A DNA stretch of 64,000 nt from Phormidesmis priestleyi ULC007 (GCF_001895925.1 NZ_MPPI01000005.1:38188-102187), one strand, 5' to 3'. Shown: positions 7,988 to 18,234, counted from the stretch's first letter. Numbers and translations: made by a program. The notes: generated by a model from the sequence alone, not told the origin.

Positions 7988-9262
7988 ATGGAAGATTTTG
8001 TCATCGCGATTACTGCGGTTTTGGCGTTGTATTTAGCGTGGAACCTTGGCGCAAACGATGTTGCCAACTCAATGGGCACCTCTGTTGGCTCCAAAGCAGT
8101 CACCCTCAAACAAGCCCTAATCATCGCGGGGATTCTGGAATTCACCGGGGCGGTTGTCTTTGGGCAAGAAGTCTCTGCAAAGTTAGCAACTGGAATTGTC
8201 GATCCCGCTTTGTTTGCTCAAACGCCTCAGATTCTATTAGTCGGGATGGTTTCCGTCTTGATTTCGGCTGGGGTTTGGCTCAACATCGCCACACTTTTCG
8301 GCTTTCCGGTGTCGTCATCTCATGCAACTGTAGGCGCGATCGCCGGATTCGCGTGTGTTGCCCTCAGCCCCAGTGCCGTTGATTGGTCATCGATCGGCAT
8401 AATTTCACTGACGTGGATGATTACTCCTCTAATTAGTGGCACGATCGCCGCTCTCTTCTACAGCCAAATCAAACACTGGATTCTTGATCAGCCCGACCCG
8501 ATCACCCAACTTCGAGAATGGATTCCCTGGCTAAGTGCCGCTCTGATGGGCATCTTTGGCGTAATTGTCTTGCCAACGTTGAGCCGACCTCTTCAGAGGA
8601 TTTTGCGCGATCGCTTCGAGCTAGACATTCCGGCTCATGATTTGCCGTTGCTGATCGGGAGCGGCGGCGCGATCGCGCTAACTCTTATGATCTGGCGAGA
8701 GTTAGATCAAAACACCCAAGCCAAAATTCAAAACCCTGAACCTTTACTGGCTCGTTTTCAAGTCCTGAGCGCTTGTTTTGTGGCGTTTGCCCATGGCTCA
8801 AATGATGTCGGCAATGCTGTTTCACCTTTGGCAGCGATTGTTTATATTACTCAAACTAAGTCCGTTCCGCTGCAAAACTTTCAGGTTCCCTTGTGGATTT
8901 TGGTTCTTGGCGGCATCGGGATCGTTGCTGGATTAGCCGTGATGGGAAAGAAGGTAATCGCCACGATCGGAGAAGGCATTATCGCACTTCAGCCCAGTGG
9001 CGGATTTTGCGCTGAGTTGGCAACCGCTGCAACGATTTTAGTGGCATCTCGATTGGGTTTGCCCGTCTCCACGTCTCATGCTCTCGTGGGAGGGGTCGTC
9101 GGTATCGGACTCATTCAAAGCTTAAAATCAATTCAGTTTAAAACCTTGCGATCGATTGGTTTAACCTGGTTAGTTACCATTCCGATCGCGGCTGGGCTAA
9201 GTGCCACAATTTTCGCCGTCGCTCAGTTTTTGATCACAACCTATTTCGTGCAGATCTTGTAA
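7988..9262 (+). CDS. Inorganic phosphate transporter, PiT family
   Basis: 424 residues with about 10 hydrophobic segments. The two internally homologous PiT signatures are clear: GANDVANSMGTSVGSKA near residues 22-38 and AHGSNDVGNAVSPLAA in the second half. Further paired motifs are FPVSSSHATVGAIAG and LPVSTSHALVGGVVG. PiT proteins carry out H+- or Na+-coupled uptake of phosphate (as metal-phosphate) across the plasma membrane. The length is typical. No regulator or Pho box was recognised upstream. Confidence 0.9.
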   Translation: MEDFVIAITAVLALYLAWNLGANDVANSMGTSVGSKAVTLKQALIIAGILEFTGAVVFGQEVSAKLATGIVDPALFAQTPQILLVGMVSVLISAGVWLNIATLFGFPVSSSHATVGAIAGFACVALSPSAVDWSSIGIISLTWMITPLISGTIAALFYSQIKHWILDQPDPITQLREWIPWLSAALMGIFGVIVLPTLSRPLQRILRDRFELDIPAHDLPLLIGSGGAIALTLMIWRELDQNTQAKIQNPEPLLARFQVLSACFVAFAHGSNDVGNAVSPLAAIVYITQTKSVPLQNFQVPLWILVLGGIGIVAGLAVMGKKVIATIGEGIIALQPSGGFCAELATAATILVASRLGLPVSTSHALVGGVVGIGLIQSLKSIQFKTLRSIGLTWLVTIPIAAGLSATIFAVAQFLITTYFVQIL

Positions 9263-9353
9263 TTTATGGGGAACAATAGCAAACAAGGAAATGAAAGCTT
9301 TTGTGAAGACTAAACGATGATTTGTGCACTACAGGCTAGAGGATAGAAATTCA

Positions 9354-10652
9354 ATGGGTGAGGATAGTCGATCGAACCCCTCAGGGAATGAGAATGCTAA
9401 ACCAGAAAAATTTGGTTTGGGTTCAGGCACCCAGGATCTAAAGGAACTGCAACACAACACGGCCAATGAATTGTCTCAAGATGTGACTCGGCTGCAAATT
9501 GAGAAGATGCAGCTAATTCAAGATATTGCAAACCTGCAAGCCCGATATCAGACCCTACAAACCCATTCACAAGCCCTCGAAGCGCAGCCCATTCCACTAG
9601 AATTTCCTGCCGCTCCTTTGCCGCTCAACGCAGAACCTCGTCTGCGGTCTCAGCTTCAGATCGGGCTATGGTTTGTGTTGATCTCTACCTTGGCGCTGTC
9701 GGTTCACAATGTGGTCGTCAAAATCATTATTGGCAGCCCGATTAGCTTGTTGGGACTGATGCCTTTTGGCGGGTTCATTCAGCCCAGTCTTGGCAACTCG
9801 CTGCTAATTTTATGGATGCGAATGCTGATTGTGGTGCCCTTGATGGCTACGATCGCCGCATTTATCTACCCACAAGTTTGGAGAGACATCAAAAAATTGG
9901 TGCTTGATCGCGATCGTCGGGCGCTGTTTAACGTGATTGGCAGTGGTGGCTTTTTGTTTCTGTCGCAGGTGTTGATCTATATTGCGATCGGGCAAATCGG
10001 CCCTGGCCCTGCCGTCACAATTCTATTTATGTATCCGTTAGTAACCGTGCCGTTAGCGTGGTGGCTCTTTGGTGATCGTCCGACTCGGTTACGTTTAGCG
10101 GTGATGGTGGCGATTTTGGTAGGCGTGATTATGGCGGCACTGCCCAACTTAGCAAGGACTAGCATGGTGACTTCTGGTGGAGTCTTTGCGGCTATTTTGG
10201 CAGGAATTGCGTTTGCGTTTTATCTGATCTTTATGCAGCTTGGCTTTCGTAAACTGCATCCCGTTCCGGTGAGTCTGGTGCAGTTTGTCACGATTCTGTT
10301 TTTGTCGAGCCTCAGCCTGACGCTGCCGCTCCAGTTGGGAGTCGTCATCTTACCCGAAAAGCGGCTAGGATTTTTTGTCGGTGGGTTGGTTTTGGGCGCA
10401 TTAACGCTAGTCGGCTATCTGAGTAATAACTTTGGGGTGCGGTATCTGGGCGCGGCCCGATCGTCGATTATTGCCTCTAGCGGCCCGGTGATCACAGCAG
10501 TTTTGGCGGCTATTATCATTCATAGTCAATTGCAGCAGGTGCAAGTGTTTGGCATTTTGCTGGTGACGATCGGGGTGACTGCTCTCAGCTTTGAGCGGAT
10601 GCGACTCGTGAAAGCCACAAACCCTATCAAGCCAGAAACCGCGAGTCGATAG
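9354..10652 (+). CDS. EamA/DMT family transporter with cytosolic coiled-coil N-terminus
   Basis: 432 residues from ATG 9354, preceded by GAGGAT at a good distance; a GTG ten codons upstream is less likely. Residues 1 to about 100 are hydrophilic with a coiled coil (DVTRLQIEKMQLIQDIANLQ). This is followed by about ten membrane helices with the EamA duplication, including PAVTILFMYPLVTVPLAWW and the C-terminal GAARSSIIASSGPVITAVLA. DMT proteins export metabolites or drugs; the substrate is unknown. The N-terminal extension is unusual for the family, whose members are near 300 residues. Confidence 0.82.
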   Translation: MGEDSRSNPSGNENAKPEKFGLGSGTQDLKELQHNTANELSQDVTRLQIEKMQLIQDIANLQARYQTLQTHSQALEAQPIPLEFPAAPLPLNAEPRLRSQLQIGLWFVLISTLALSVHNVVVKIIIGSPISLLGLMPFGGFIQPSLGNSLLILWMRMLIVVPLMATIAAFIYPQVWRDIKKLVLDRDRRALFNVIGSGGFLFLSQVLIYIAIGQIGPGPAVTILFMYPLVTVPLAWWLFGDRPTRLRLAVMVAILVGVIMAALPNLARTSMVTSGGVFAAILAGIAFAFYLIFMQLGFRKLHPVPVSLVQFVTILFLSSLSLTLPLQLGVVILPEKRLGFFVGGLVLGALTLVGYLSNNFGVRYLGAARSSIIASSGPVITAVLAAIIIHSQLQQVQVFGILLVTIGVTALSFERMRLVKATNPIKPETASR

Positions 10653-10666
10653 AAGTCAAAGAGAAT

Positions 10667-11569
10667 TTATCGGTTAGCGGCGATCGAGATTGCCACCCCT
10701 ATCAACAAAATCATTGCTCCGATAAGCACTTGGATTCCTGGCACTTCTCCAAACAGCACCAATGCCAACCCGCTCGACGCAACAGGCTCAAACAAAGTTA
10801 GCACCGATACCAACGTTGGAGACACCCAGCAAACCGCCCAATTGAGGCTAGTGTGTCCGATGAGCTGAGGCACGATCGCCATCAGCAAAATCAATCCATA
10901 AGTGAGCGGTGAATAGCCCGTGTAGGAAGCTCCCGCAAGCAAGGGTAAAGGCAACAGTACGATCGCTGCCACACTGTAAGCGATCGTGACATAGCTCCTC
11001 ACATCTAAATCCCGTCGCTGTGCCTCTCGTCCTAGCAAAAGATATAAACTGGCTGTCCAGGCTCCGACCAATGCCAGCCCATTGCCTAAAAGCGGATTCG
11101 TGCCTGTCGCCTCAGAAGTCTGCCATCCGATCGTGATGCCGCCAATCAGCGCGATCGCGATGCCTGCTAGCGTGACCCGGTTGGGTTTCTCGCCAAACCA
11201 CCGCCACGAAAGCAACGCTACCCAAATCGAAGTCGTCGTGACGATCGTGGTAGAAGCCGCGATCGACGTATAAGACAGCGACGTAATCCAGGTGGCAAAG
11301 TGAGCGGCAAGCGCAACTCCGGCGGCTGTTGCATAGCGCCATGCCGATCGAGTGGGAGGGTTGCGACGAATAGTTTGCCAGGTAGGAAGCAGCACCCCAG
11401 AAGCAATGATTAACCGAGACGCAGCTAACACTAAACTAAATCCGACGGCCGAAAGCTGGGCTTCACGAGTCGCCAACCGAACTAAAACTGCTGCGGTCGA
11501 AACTGCCAAAATTCCGATCGTTAAGACCAGCACAGTTTGCCAACCCGTCGGCTGAGTGAAAAATTTCAT
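10667..11569 (-). CDS. EamA/DMT family transporter
   Basis: 300 residues, ten hydrophobic segments, two EamA units (first half with SYTSIAASTTIVTTTSIWVA, second with LFEPVASSGLALVLFGEVPG). Length is typical of the drug/metabolite transporter superfamily. It converges on the preceding EamA gene with only 14 bp between stops, but the two are not close copies of each other. Substrate unknown. Confidence 0.85.
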   Translation of the reverse strand: MKFFTQPTGWQTVLVLTIGILAVSTAAVLVRLATREAQLSAVGFSLVLAASRLIIASGVLLPTWQTIRRNPPTRSAWRYATAAGVALAAHFATWITSLSYTSIAASTTIVTTTSIWVALLSWRWFGEKPNRVTLAGIAIALIGGITIGWQTSEATGTNPLLGNGLALVGAWTASLYLLLGREAQRRDLDVRSYVTIAYSVAAIVLLPLPLLAGASYTGYSPLTYGLILLMAIVPQLIGHTSLNWAVCWVSPTLVSVLTLFEPVASSGLALVLFGEVPGIQVLIGAMILLIGVAISIAANR

Positions 11570-11618
11570 GATGTTATGTCAATTTCAAAAATAATTGCAA
11601 CCGATCAAACGGTGGTAG

Positions 11619-11674
11619 GGACATGGCACTGCCGTGTCCTCATGCGAATCTGTCACGTCAATCAAATCGGTATG
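11619..11674 (+). repeat. Short palindromic dispersed repeat, copy 1
   Basis: GGACATGGCA and TGCCGTGTCC pair around a single C, followed by TCATGCGAATCTG and a less conserved AATCAAATCGGTAT. Similar units occur at 13816 (same hairpin, then TCATGCGGATCTG and AATCAAATGGGTAT) and at 30849. It lies upstream of groEL. Confidence 0.6.
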
Positions 11675-11739
11675 TCAGTCGATCGGGCCTGTTTGAAGAT
11701 TATTTACCCATGTCGTACGGTTTTCCGATCTAATCTTAA

Positions 11740-11766
11740 TTAGCACTCTGCCTTAACGAGTGCTAA
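11740..11766 (+). promoter_or_regulatory. CIRCE operator (HrcA binding site)
   Basis: TTAGCACTC, nine bases, GAGTGCTAA: an exact CIRCE consensus inverted repeat 30 bp before the groEL start codon. CIRCE is bound by the HrcA repressor and relieves repression on heat shock, so groEL here is expected to be HrcA-controlled. Confidence 0.95.
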
Positions 11767-11778
11767 ATTTCTAGGTAG

Positions 11779-13482
<1,704 letters not shown>

Positions 13483-13505
13483 TCCCCACTTAAATTAATT
13501 TGAAA

Positions 13506-13540
13506 GGGGTCGATCGTGTAGCGCGCTCGGCTCCTTTTTT
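13506..13540 (+). terminator. Rho-independent terminator of groEL
   Basis: GGGGTCGA and TCGGCTCC form an 8-bp stem (two G-T pairs) followed by TTTTTT. The T-run is the left target duplication of a MITE-like element that starts at 13542. Confidence 0.75.
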
Positions 13541-13541
13541 A

Positions 13542-13701
13542 ACGTGAATTCGACGGCTTCGTTACAGTTTGTCGTGCCCCCTAAATCCCCCAAGTTTGGG
13601 GGACTTCAAGCCAAAATTTCCGGTTCAAAGTCCCCCAGAATGGGGGATTTAGGGGGCAGAAGCCGCTGACAACGCAGCGAAAAAACTCGTCGAACTGACG
13701 T
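13542..13701 (+). repeat. MITE-like element, copy A (160 bp)
   Basis: Ends ACGTGAATTCGACG and CGTCGAACTGACGT (inverted), flanked on both sides by TTTTTTA (13535-13541 and 13702-13708). The interior has CCCCCTAAATCCCCCA and TGGGGGATTTAGGGGG arms enclosing a second pair TTGGGGGACTT / AAAGTCCCCCA, so the whole element folds as nested hairpins. Inserted in the T-tract of the groEL terminator. No coding capacity. Confidence 0.9.
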
Positions 13702-13815
13702 TTTTTTAGTGCCCAAAGGCGAACACACCTGCTTCCATTTGTTCATACCAATTTCGGAGGCAATTGCGATCGATCGTTCAATCCGACGGGGCACGGCATG
13801 CCATGCTTTTTGTCC

Positions 13816-13880
13816 GGGCATGGCACTGCCGCTCTCATGCGGATCTGCCGCCTTCACAAATCAAATGGGTATCAACGCTG
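13816..13880 (+). repeat. Short palindromic dispersed repeat, copy 2
   Basis: GGGCATGGCACTGCCGCTC, then TCATGCGGATCTG and AATCAAATGGGTAT, matching the 11619 copy. A half unit (GGGGCACGGCATGCCATGC) lies just upstream at about 13788. The remainder of 13709-13920 shows no gene. Confidence 0.55.
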
Positions 13881-13920
13881 ATGGGTAAAATTTCAGTTAC
13901 GCCTTCGTTAATTTGCTGTA

Positions 13921-14601
13921 TCAAAGCAAGCTTCGTTTCTTCAACTTGGACATAGCATCTTCAGCCGCCTGTTTTTCTGCATCTCTCTTGTTACGACCTT
14001 TCCCTTCACCGTAAAGTTTGTTGCCCACATAAACTCTAGAAGCAAACTCAGGAGCATGGTCTGCTCCACCTATTTGTTCTGTGACATACTTCGGAATTGT
14101 TGCATCATTCGCCTGCGCGAATTCCTGAAACTTGTTTTTTGAGTCTACATTTGAGCGAACTATCATCACTTCTGGAGGTACAGAGTTAAACAGTTGTTCG
14201 ACTAAAGGACGCAATGCTTCAATATCTCGATCGTGGTCTAAATAATAAGCTCCAACGACTGCCTCGAAAGTGCTGCTAAGAAGATTCGGATTTTGATAGC
14301 CACCATCGCGGATTGCACCTTGCCCTAATCGCATTCTGAAATCTAGACCAACCTCAGTGGCAAATTTAGCCAATTGTCTTTCGTCTACGAGTGCGGCTCG
14401 TCGTCGGGTCATTTCATCTTCTCCCAGTTCAGGATGAACCCGATAAAGATACTCGCCACTCACGAAATTGAGGATTGCATCACCTAAAAACTCCAGTCGC
14501 TCGTTGTCTCCATTTTCTCCAGGATTTTCATTGACGTAGGAACGATGGGTGAGCGATCGACGCAGAAGTTTCTCGTCATTAAACATCAAAAGTTTGTGCA
14601 T
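13921..14601 (-). CDS. rnc: Ribonuclease III
   Basis: 226 residues. The RNase III signature NERLEFLGDAIL is at residues 33-44 with its catalytic acidic residues, and TFEAVVGAYYLD supplies the second acidic site. A double-stranded RNA-binding domain follows (about 150-222: NKFQEFAQAN, then GEGKGRNKRDAEKQAAEDA). It cleaves dsRNA in rRNA and mRNA processing. Cyanobacteria often carry two or three RNase III-type genes, so this need not be the only one. Transcribed alone. Confidence 0.93.
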   Translation of the reverse strand: MHKLLMFNDEKLLRRSLTHRSYVNENPGENGDNERLEFLGDAILNFVSGEYLYRVHPELGEDEMTRRRAALVDERQLAKFATEVGLDFRMRLGQGAIRDGGYQNPNLLSSTFEAVVGAYYLDHDRDIEALRPLVEQLFNSVPPEVMIVRSNVDSKNKFQEFAQANDATIPKYVTEQIGGADHAPEFASRVYVGNKLYGEGKGRNKRDAEKQAAEDAMSKLKKRSLL

Positions 14602-14767
14602 TTTTTCTGGTTGTATTAACTAAAAACTGATTTGGGTGGAAACAAGAAAGCGCAATTGTCTGTAACACCTTCATCCCCCAACCTTTTCTTCCATGCCGTG
14701 AGAAGGGGAGCGATCCAGATCCCCTCTTCTAGGGCAGAAAAGAGGTTGGAGAAGAAGGGCGACCCAG

Positions 14768-14995
14768 CTACTTACATGACTGTCGAGGTGGAAAAAGGCT
14801 ATCTCCACGAGAGTTGTTGCATGAAAAACAGGCGAGTCGTAAGTTCTCTAGTGAATTGGAGCCACCTCGACTCTTCGGTATCAGGTGATCGAGGGTCAGT
14901 TCTTCTGTGAGCAAGCAACGCCCACTCCAAAAACAATGAGAACCAAACTTGTGGGTCAATTGAGTTCTTTTAGACTTTCTTTGCTTAGAGTTCAT
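14768..14995 (-). CDS. Small HNH endonuclease-like protein
   Basis: 75 residues. The HNH core is visible: LTLDHLIPKSRGGSNSLENL followed by ACFSCNNSRGD. The first His, the Asn and the second Cys pair are in place. The usual first CxxC is altered to CFWSGRC, with five residues between cysteines, which may weaken zinc binding. It belongs to the stand-alone small HNH proteins frequent in cyanobacteria. The stretch between it and RNase III (14602-14767) is non-coding. Confidence 0.7.
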   Translation of the reverse strand: MNSKQRKSKRTQLTHKFGSHCFWSGRCLLTEELTLDHLIPKSRGGSNSLENLRLACFSCNNSRGDSLFPPRQSCK

Positions 14996-15100
14996 GTCAA
15001 ATTTCCTTGACTACTAGAGTTTAGTAGCATCGGAATATCGGACATAATCAGTTCCTTCCCACTTGTTGAGGAAATCACTAACTTGTCACCTAATGGTAAA

Positions 15101-15255
15101 CGTCTCAAACGCACTATCTCAAAGCCTCACACCAGCGCATACCCAGTATGCTGAACCAGCGTTTACCCGAAATAGAATCTCACATCTCAGAAAACGCTAG
15201 ACCAGAATACTGGGTGTGCATTGACTTGAGGATCAGAGATAGTGCCCATGAGACG
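15101..15255. repeat. Large imperfect inverted repeat, 155 bp
   Basis: Two arms of about 64 bp face each other. Left: CGTCTCAAACGCACTATCTC, then CACACCAGCGCATACCCAGT and ATGCTGAACCAGCGTTT. Right (reverse complement): CGTCTCATGGGCACTATCTC, then GCACACCCAGTATTCTGGTC and TAGCGTTTT. They are separated by about 26 bp. No coding frame. It could fold into one long hairpin RNA or be a MITE relic; no target duplication was found. The rest of 14996-15407 holds nothing else I can support. Confidence 0.8.
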
Positions 15256-15407
15256 AACATCTAGGAATTGATATTCATCTGCATGACTCAATACAAACAC
15301 AGCTAGTTTTGATTGTCAAGTATCGAAAACTCACGCTTCTTTGCGATCGCGTCTCGCCAATATTTCTTTTGCGCTCTCACGAATAACTTAGAGTGCTAAC
15401 GGGCTAT

Positions 15408-17231
15408 TTAGGCTGAAACCTGGATGGTCTGGCTTCCTGCTAAACCAAAGGCATGATGAATCGCTCGCAGCGCCAGCACTCCCTGATCTTCTGCGACGAC
15501 ACAACTGACCTTAATTTCAGAAGTTGCAATCATTTGAATATTAATCTTCTGCTTGTACAATGCGTCAAACATCCGGGCTGCGACTCCGGGTTGACCAACC
15601 ATGTCTGAGCCGACAATGCTGACCTTAGCGATCACCACATCCACCAAAATTTCACCATAACCTAATTCAGGAGCCGCTTTTTCTAAAACAGTCCGAGCCG
15701 CTTCTGCATCCATTTGGGCAACAGTGAAGGCAATATCGCGTGTCATGATGCCATTGAGCACTCGACAGCGCTGAGATTGGATGATCATATCGACGCTGAT
15801 ATTGTGATCGGCAAGCAGTTGGAAGACGTTTGCAGCCATACCCGGACGATCGGGCACATGACGAATCGCTAACTGGGCTTGCTTGAGATCCAACGCAACC
15901 CCGCGAACGGGATTTTGAGTGTTGAAGGTTGAGTCGTGGGTTTTGGGCTGATGATCGATCGCTGACTGAGTAATTTCAAACGCTTGGCAGAGCGTCGCGA
16001 TCGCGTTTTCATAATCTTTCTGATCAATCACACAACTGACTTTGACCTCAGAAGTCGAGATCATCTGAATATTGATTCCAGCATTGGCTAACGTCGAGAA
16101 CATTTGGGCAGCGACTCCCGGACGACCAATCATCCCGGCTCCAGCGATCGTCACTTTGGCGATCTGCTGCTCGACCATTACTTCTGGAGCTTTTTCTAAA
16201 CTAGAAGCCTGATTGCCCATTAACGCTGGAATGATTGCATTGGCAACCGCTTCTGCACGGTTGAGAGAATTTTTTCTAACGGTAAATGCAATGTCGTTGG
16301 TATTGCCTTCGTGAATTGACTGAATCACTAAGTCAACATCTAAACTCTGAGTTGCAATCTCACCAAATAAGCGCGAGGCAACCCCTGGACGATCGGGCAC
16401 TCGCAGTAAAGCAACTTTGGCTTGATCGGTGTCAAACTCGACAGCATCGACCGGACGGGCAATTTCTAATCCTTCGAGCGATCGCGGCTGTGGAGTCGGA
16501 GAAGTCACCCAAGTGCCTGGATCGTCTGTCCAGCTAGAACGCACGACAAGCGGCATTCCATAGTTACGGGCGATCTCAACCGCACGAGGATGCAGAACTT
16601 TTGCCCCCAAGCTGGCGAGTTCTAGCATCTCATCGCAGGTGATGTCGGTCATTAATTGAGCGTCTTCGACCAGTCGCGGATCTGCTGTGAGAATGCCCGG
16701 AACATCGGTGTAGATTTCGCAAAAGTCAGCTTTGAGGGCGGCGGCAAGGGCGACGGCTGACGTGTCTGAGCCGCCTCGACCGAGCGTCGTAATTTCTAGA
16801 TCTTCGGTGCGGCTGACCCCCTGAAATCCGGCGACGACTACCACTTCACCACTTTTGAGATGACGCTCTAAGCGATCGGTGGCGATGTTCAAAATTCGGG
16901 CGCGGGTGTGGTGGGCTTCGGTGACGATGCCAACTTGTGCGCCAGTCAGAGAAACGGCAGGCTGTCCGAGTGCTTGCAGCGCCATGCTGAGGAGAGCGAT
17001 CGTCACCTGTTCACCCGTTGAGAGCAGCATATCCATCTCGCGCCGACTGGGGTTGGTGGAGATCTGGTTAGCTAATTTGACTAACCCATCTGTGGTTTTG
17101 CCCATCGCGGAAACGACGACGACGACTGAATTTCCAGCGTTGACGGTTTTGATGACTCGCTGGGCGACCGCTTGAATGCGATCAACCGATCCCACCGAGG
17201 TGCCCCCATATTTCTGAACAATTAACGCCAT
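15408..17231 (-). CDS. lysC: Aspartokinase with repeated ACT domains
   Basis: 607 residues. The N-terminal amino-acid kinase domain has KYGGTSVGS at 7-15, VVSAMGKTTDGL, STGEQVTIALL and GGSDTSAVALAAALKAD. The C-terminal part (about 270-600) holds two tandem ACT-domain pairs (repeated VALLRVPDRPGVA / AIRHVPDRPGMAANV and MISTSEVKVSCVI / MIATSEIKVSCVV blocks). This long form with four ACT domains is characteristic of cyanobacteria and mediates feedback inhibition by lysine and/or threonine. It catalyses ATP-dependent phosphorylation of aspartate, the first step toward Lys, Thr and Met. Confidence 0.95.
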   Translation of the reverse strand: MALIVQKYGGTSVGSVDRIQAVAQRVIKTVNAGNSVVVVVSAMGKTTDGLVKLANQISTNPSRREMDMLLSTGEQVTIALLSMALQALGQPAVSLTGAQVGIVTEAHHTRARILNIATDRLERHLKSGEVVVVAGFQGVSRTEDLEITTLGRGGSDTSAVALAAALKADFCEIYTDVPGILTADPRLVEDAQLMTDITCDEMLELASLGAKVLHPRAVEIARNYGMPLVVRSSWTDDPGTWVTSPTPQPRSLEGLEIARPVDAVEFDTDQAKVALLRVPDRPGVASRLFGEIATQSLDVDLVIQSIHEGNTNDIAFTVRKNSLNRAEAVANAIIPALMGNQASSLEKAPEVMVEQQIAKVTIAGAGMIGRPGVAAQMFSTLANAGINIQMISTSEVKVSCVIDQKDYENAIATLCQAFEITQSAIDHQPKTHDSTFNTQNPVRGVALDLKQAQLAIRHVPDRPGMAANVFQLLADHNISVDMIIQSQRCRVLNGIMTRDIAFTVAQMDAEAARTVLEKAAPELGYGEILVDVVIAKVSIVGSDMVGQPGVAARMFDALYKQKINIQMIATSEIKVSCVVAEDQGVLALRAIHHAFGLAGSQTIQVSA

Positions 17232-17384
17232 GACGGTTGGTTTCCTACGATCGAAGGGTTCAGCCTCCGAAGCTCTTTTAAGGTTTTGATTTTATCGCGC
17301 TTAGGTCGTTGAGTTTTATAAACTACTTAGATGATAGCGAGGCAACCGATTTTGCAAACTAAAACTTGTCTAAGCGAAGTCGGG

Positions 17385-18131
17385 CTAGAGATCGTCAAGG
17401 TCAATTCCCTTCTCTCGTAAACGATTTAGTAAATCTTCTCGGAGTTGCCGCTCTTGTTCTGCCCGCTGTCGCTCTTGTTCTGCCCGCTGTCGCTCTTGTT
17501 CTGCCCGCTGTCGCTCTCGCGCAATGATCGTGTCAGGTGTCGGAAGACGTTGCCCGTGTAGGTCATACCAATACAACCAATTTTGTGTCCAGCTTTCAAA
17601 CGTTCCTTGTTCAACTCCGATGCCTAGCGCTAATTCGGGCATCCAGACAGGATTTCCTGACTGTCGTAGGTAGTGTCCGTTGACTAGACGATAGACTTCA
17701 AACGAGTCGTGCTGGTCGCGCCGTCCATAGTCTGGATTGTAGATGATGTAGTAGAGTGCGCCTATGTTGGCATACTTTGCTATTTTGTTGTCATACTCGC
17801 CGCCATAGGTTTGAGAGACGCATTCTAAAACCAACTGAGGCACAACTTGTTCCTGCCAGATCACATAACTTCGTCTCCCGTTTTCCCGTTTTTGACGCGG
17901 AACGCCCAAACTTAGAAAGCCATCTGGCACGATCGCAGGTTGCCCAACTTCATAATAAACGCCCATGTTGACCCCAAAAAACCAATCCATTCGGTCTGCC
18001 CACAAGAGAGCGAGAATCGATCGCAACAAACTCGGAATCAGGACTTGAAGTTCATTATCCACTGGGGTATCGTCACTGTCGGGCAGATCGTCTTCGGTCG
18101 GCAGAGATTGCAACGGATTATATTGCACCAC
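17385..18131 (-). CDS. Uma2 family (DUF820) endonuclease-like protein
   Basis: 248 residues. The PD-(D/E)XK-like core is seen in PQLVLECVSQTYGGEYDNKI, with the conserved YYIIYNPD after it. The C-terminal tail is a charged helix with the septapeptide ERQRAEQ repeated three to four times, encoded by an exact 21-bp tandem repeat (about 17458-17520). Uma2 proteins are abundant in cyanobacteria and their function is unsettled. A second member lies at 61239 with the same type of tail. Confidence 0.85.
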   Translation of the reverse strand: MVQYNPLQSLPTEDDLPDSDDTPVDNELQVLIPSLLRSILALLWADRMDWFFGVNMGVYYEVGQPAIVPDGFLSLGVPRQKRENGRRSYVIWQEQVVPQLVLECVSQTYGGEYDNKIAKYANIGALYYIIYNPDYGRRDQHDSFEVYRLVNGHYLRQSGNPVWMPELALGIGVEQGTFESWTQNWLYWYDLHGQRLPTPDTIIARERQRAEQERQRAEQERQRAEQERQLREDLLNRLREKGIDLDDL

Positions 18132-18180
18132 AACGATGTCCTCTGAGACTTCTTGGCTCTATTTTGACATTGACGCGATT

Positions 18181-18204
18181 AAAAAAGCCTCCCGATCGGG
18201 AGGC
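18181..18204 (-). terminator. Rho-independent terminator of the seven-repeat membrane protein gene
   Basis: Perfect palindrome GCCTCCCGATCGGGAGGC at 18187-18204, followed on the minus strand by TTTTTT. It lies 30 bp after the stop of the gene at 18235. Confidence 0.9.
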
Positions 18205-18234
18205 TGTGTCGTGAGATTAACCAAGAGCCATCGT

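Noticed and set aside
10667..11569. The two EamA genes as a recent inverted duplication
   Set aside because: The proteins share only the general fold; sequences and lengths differ clearly.
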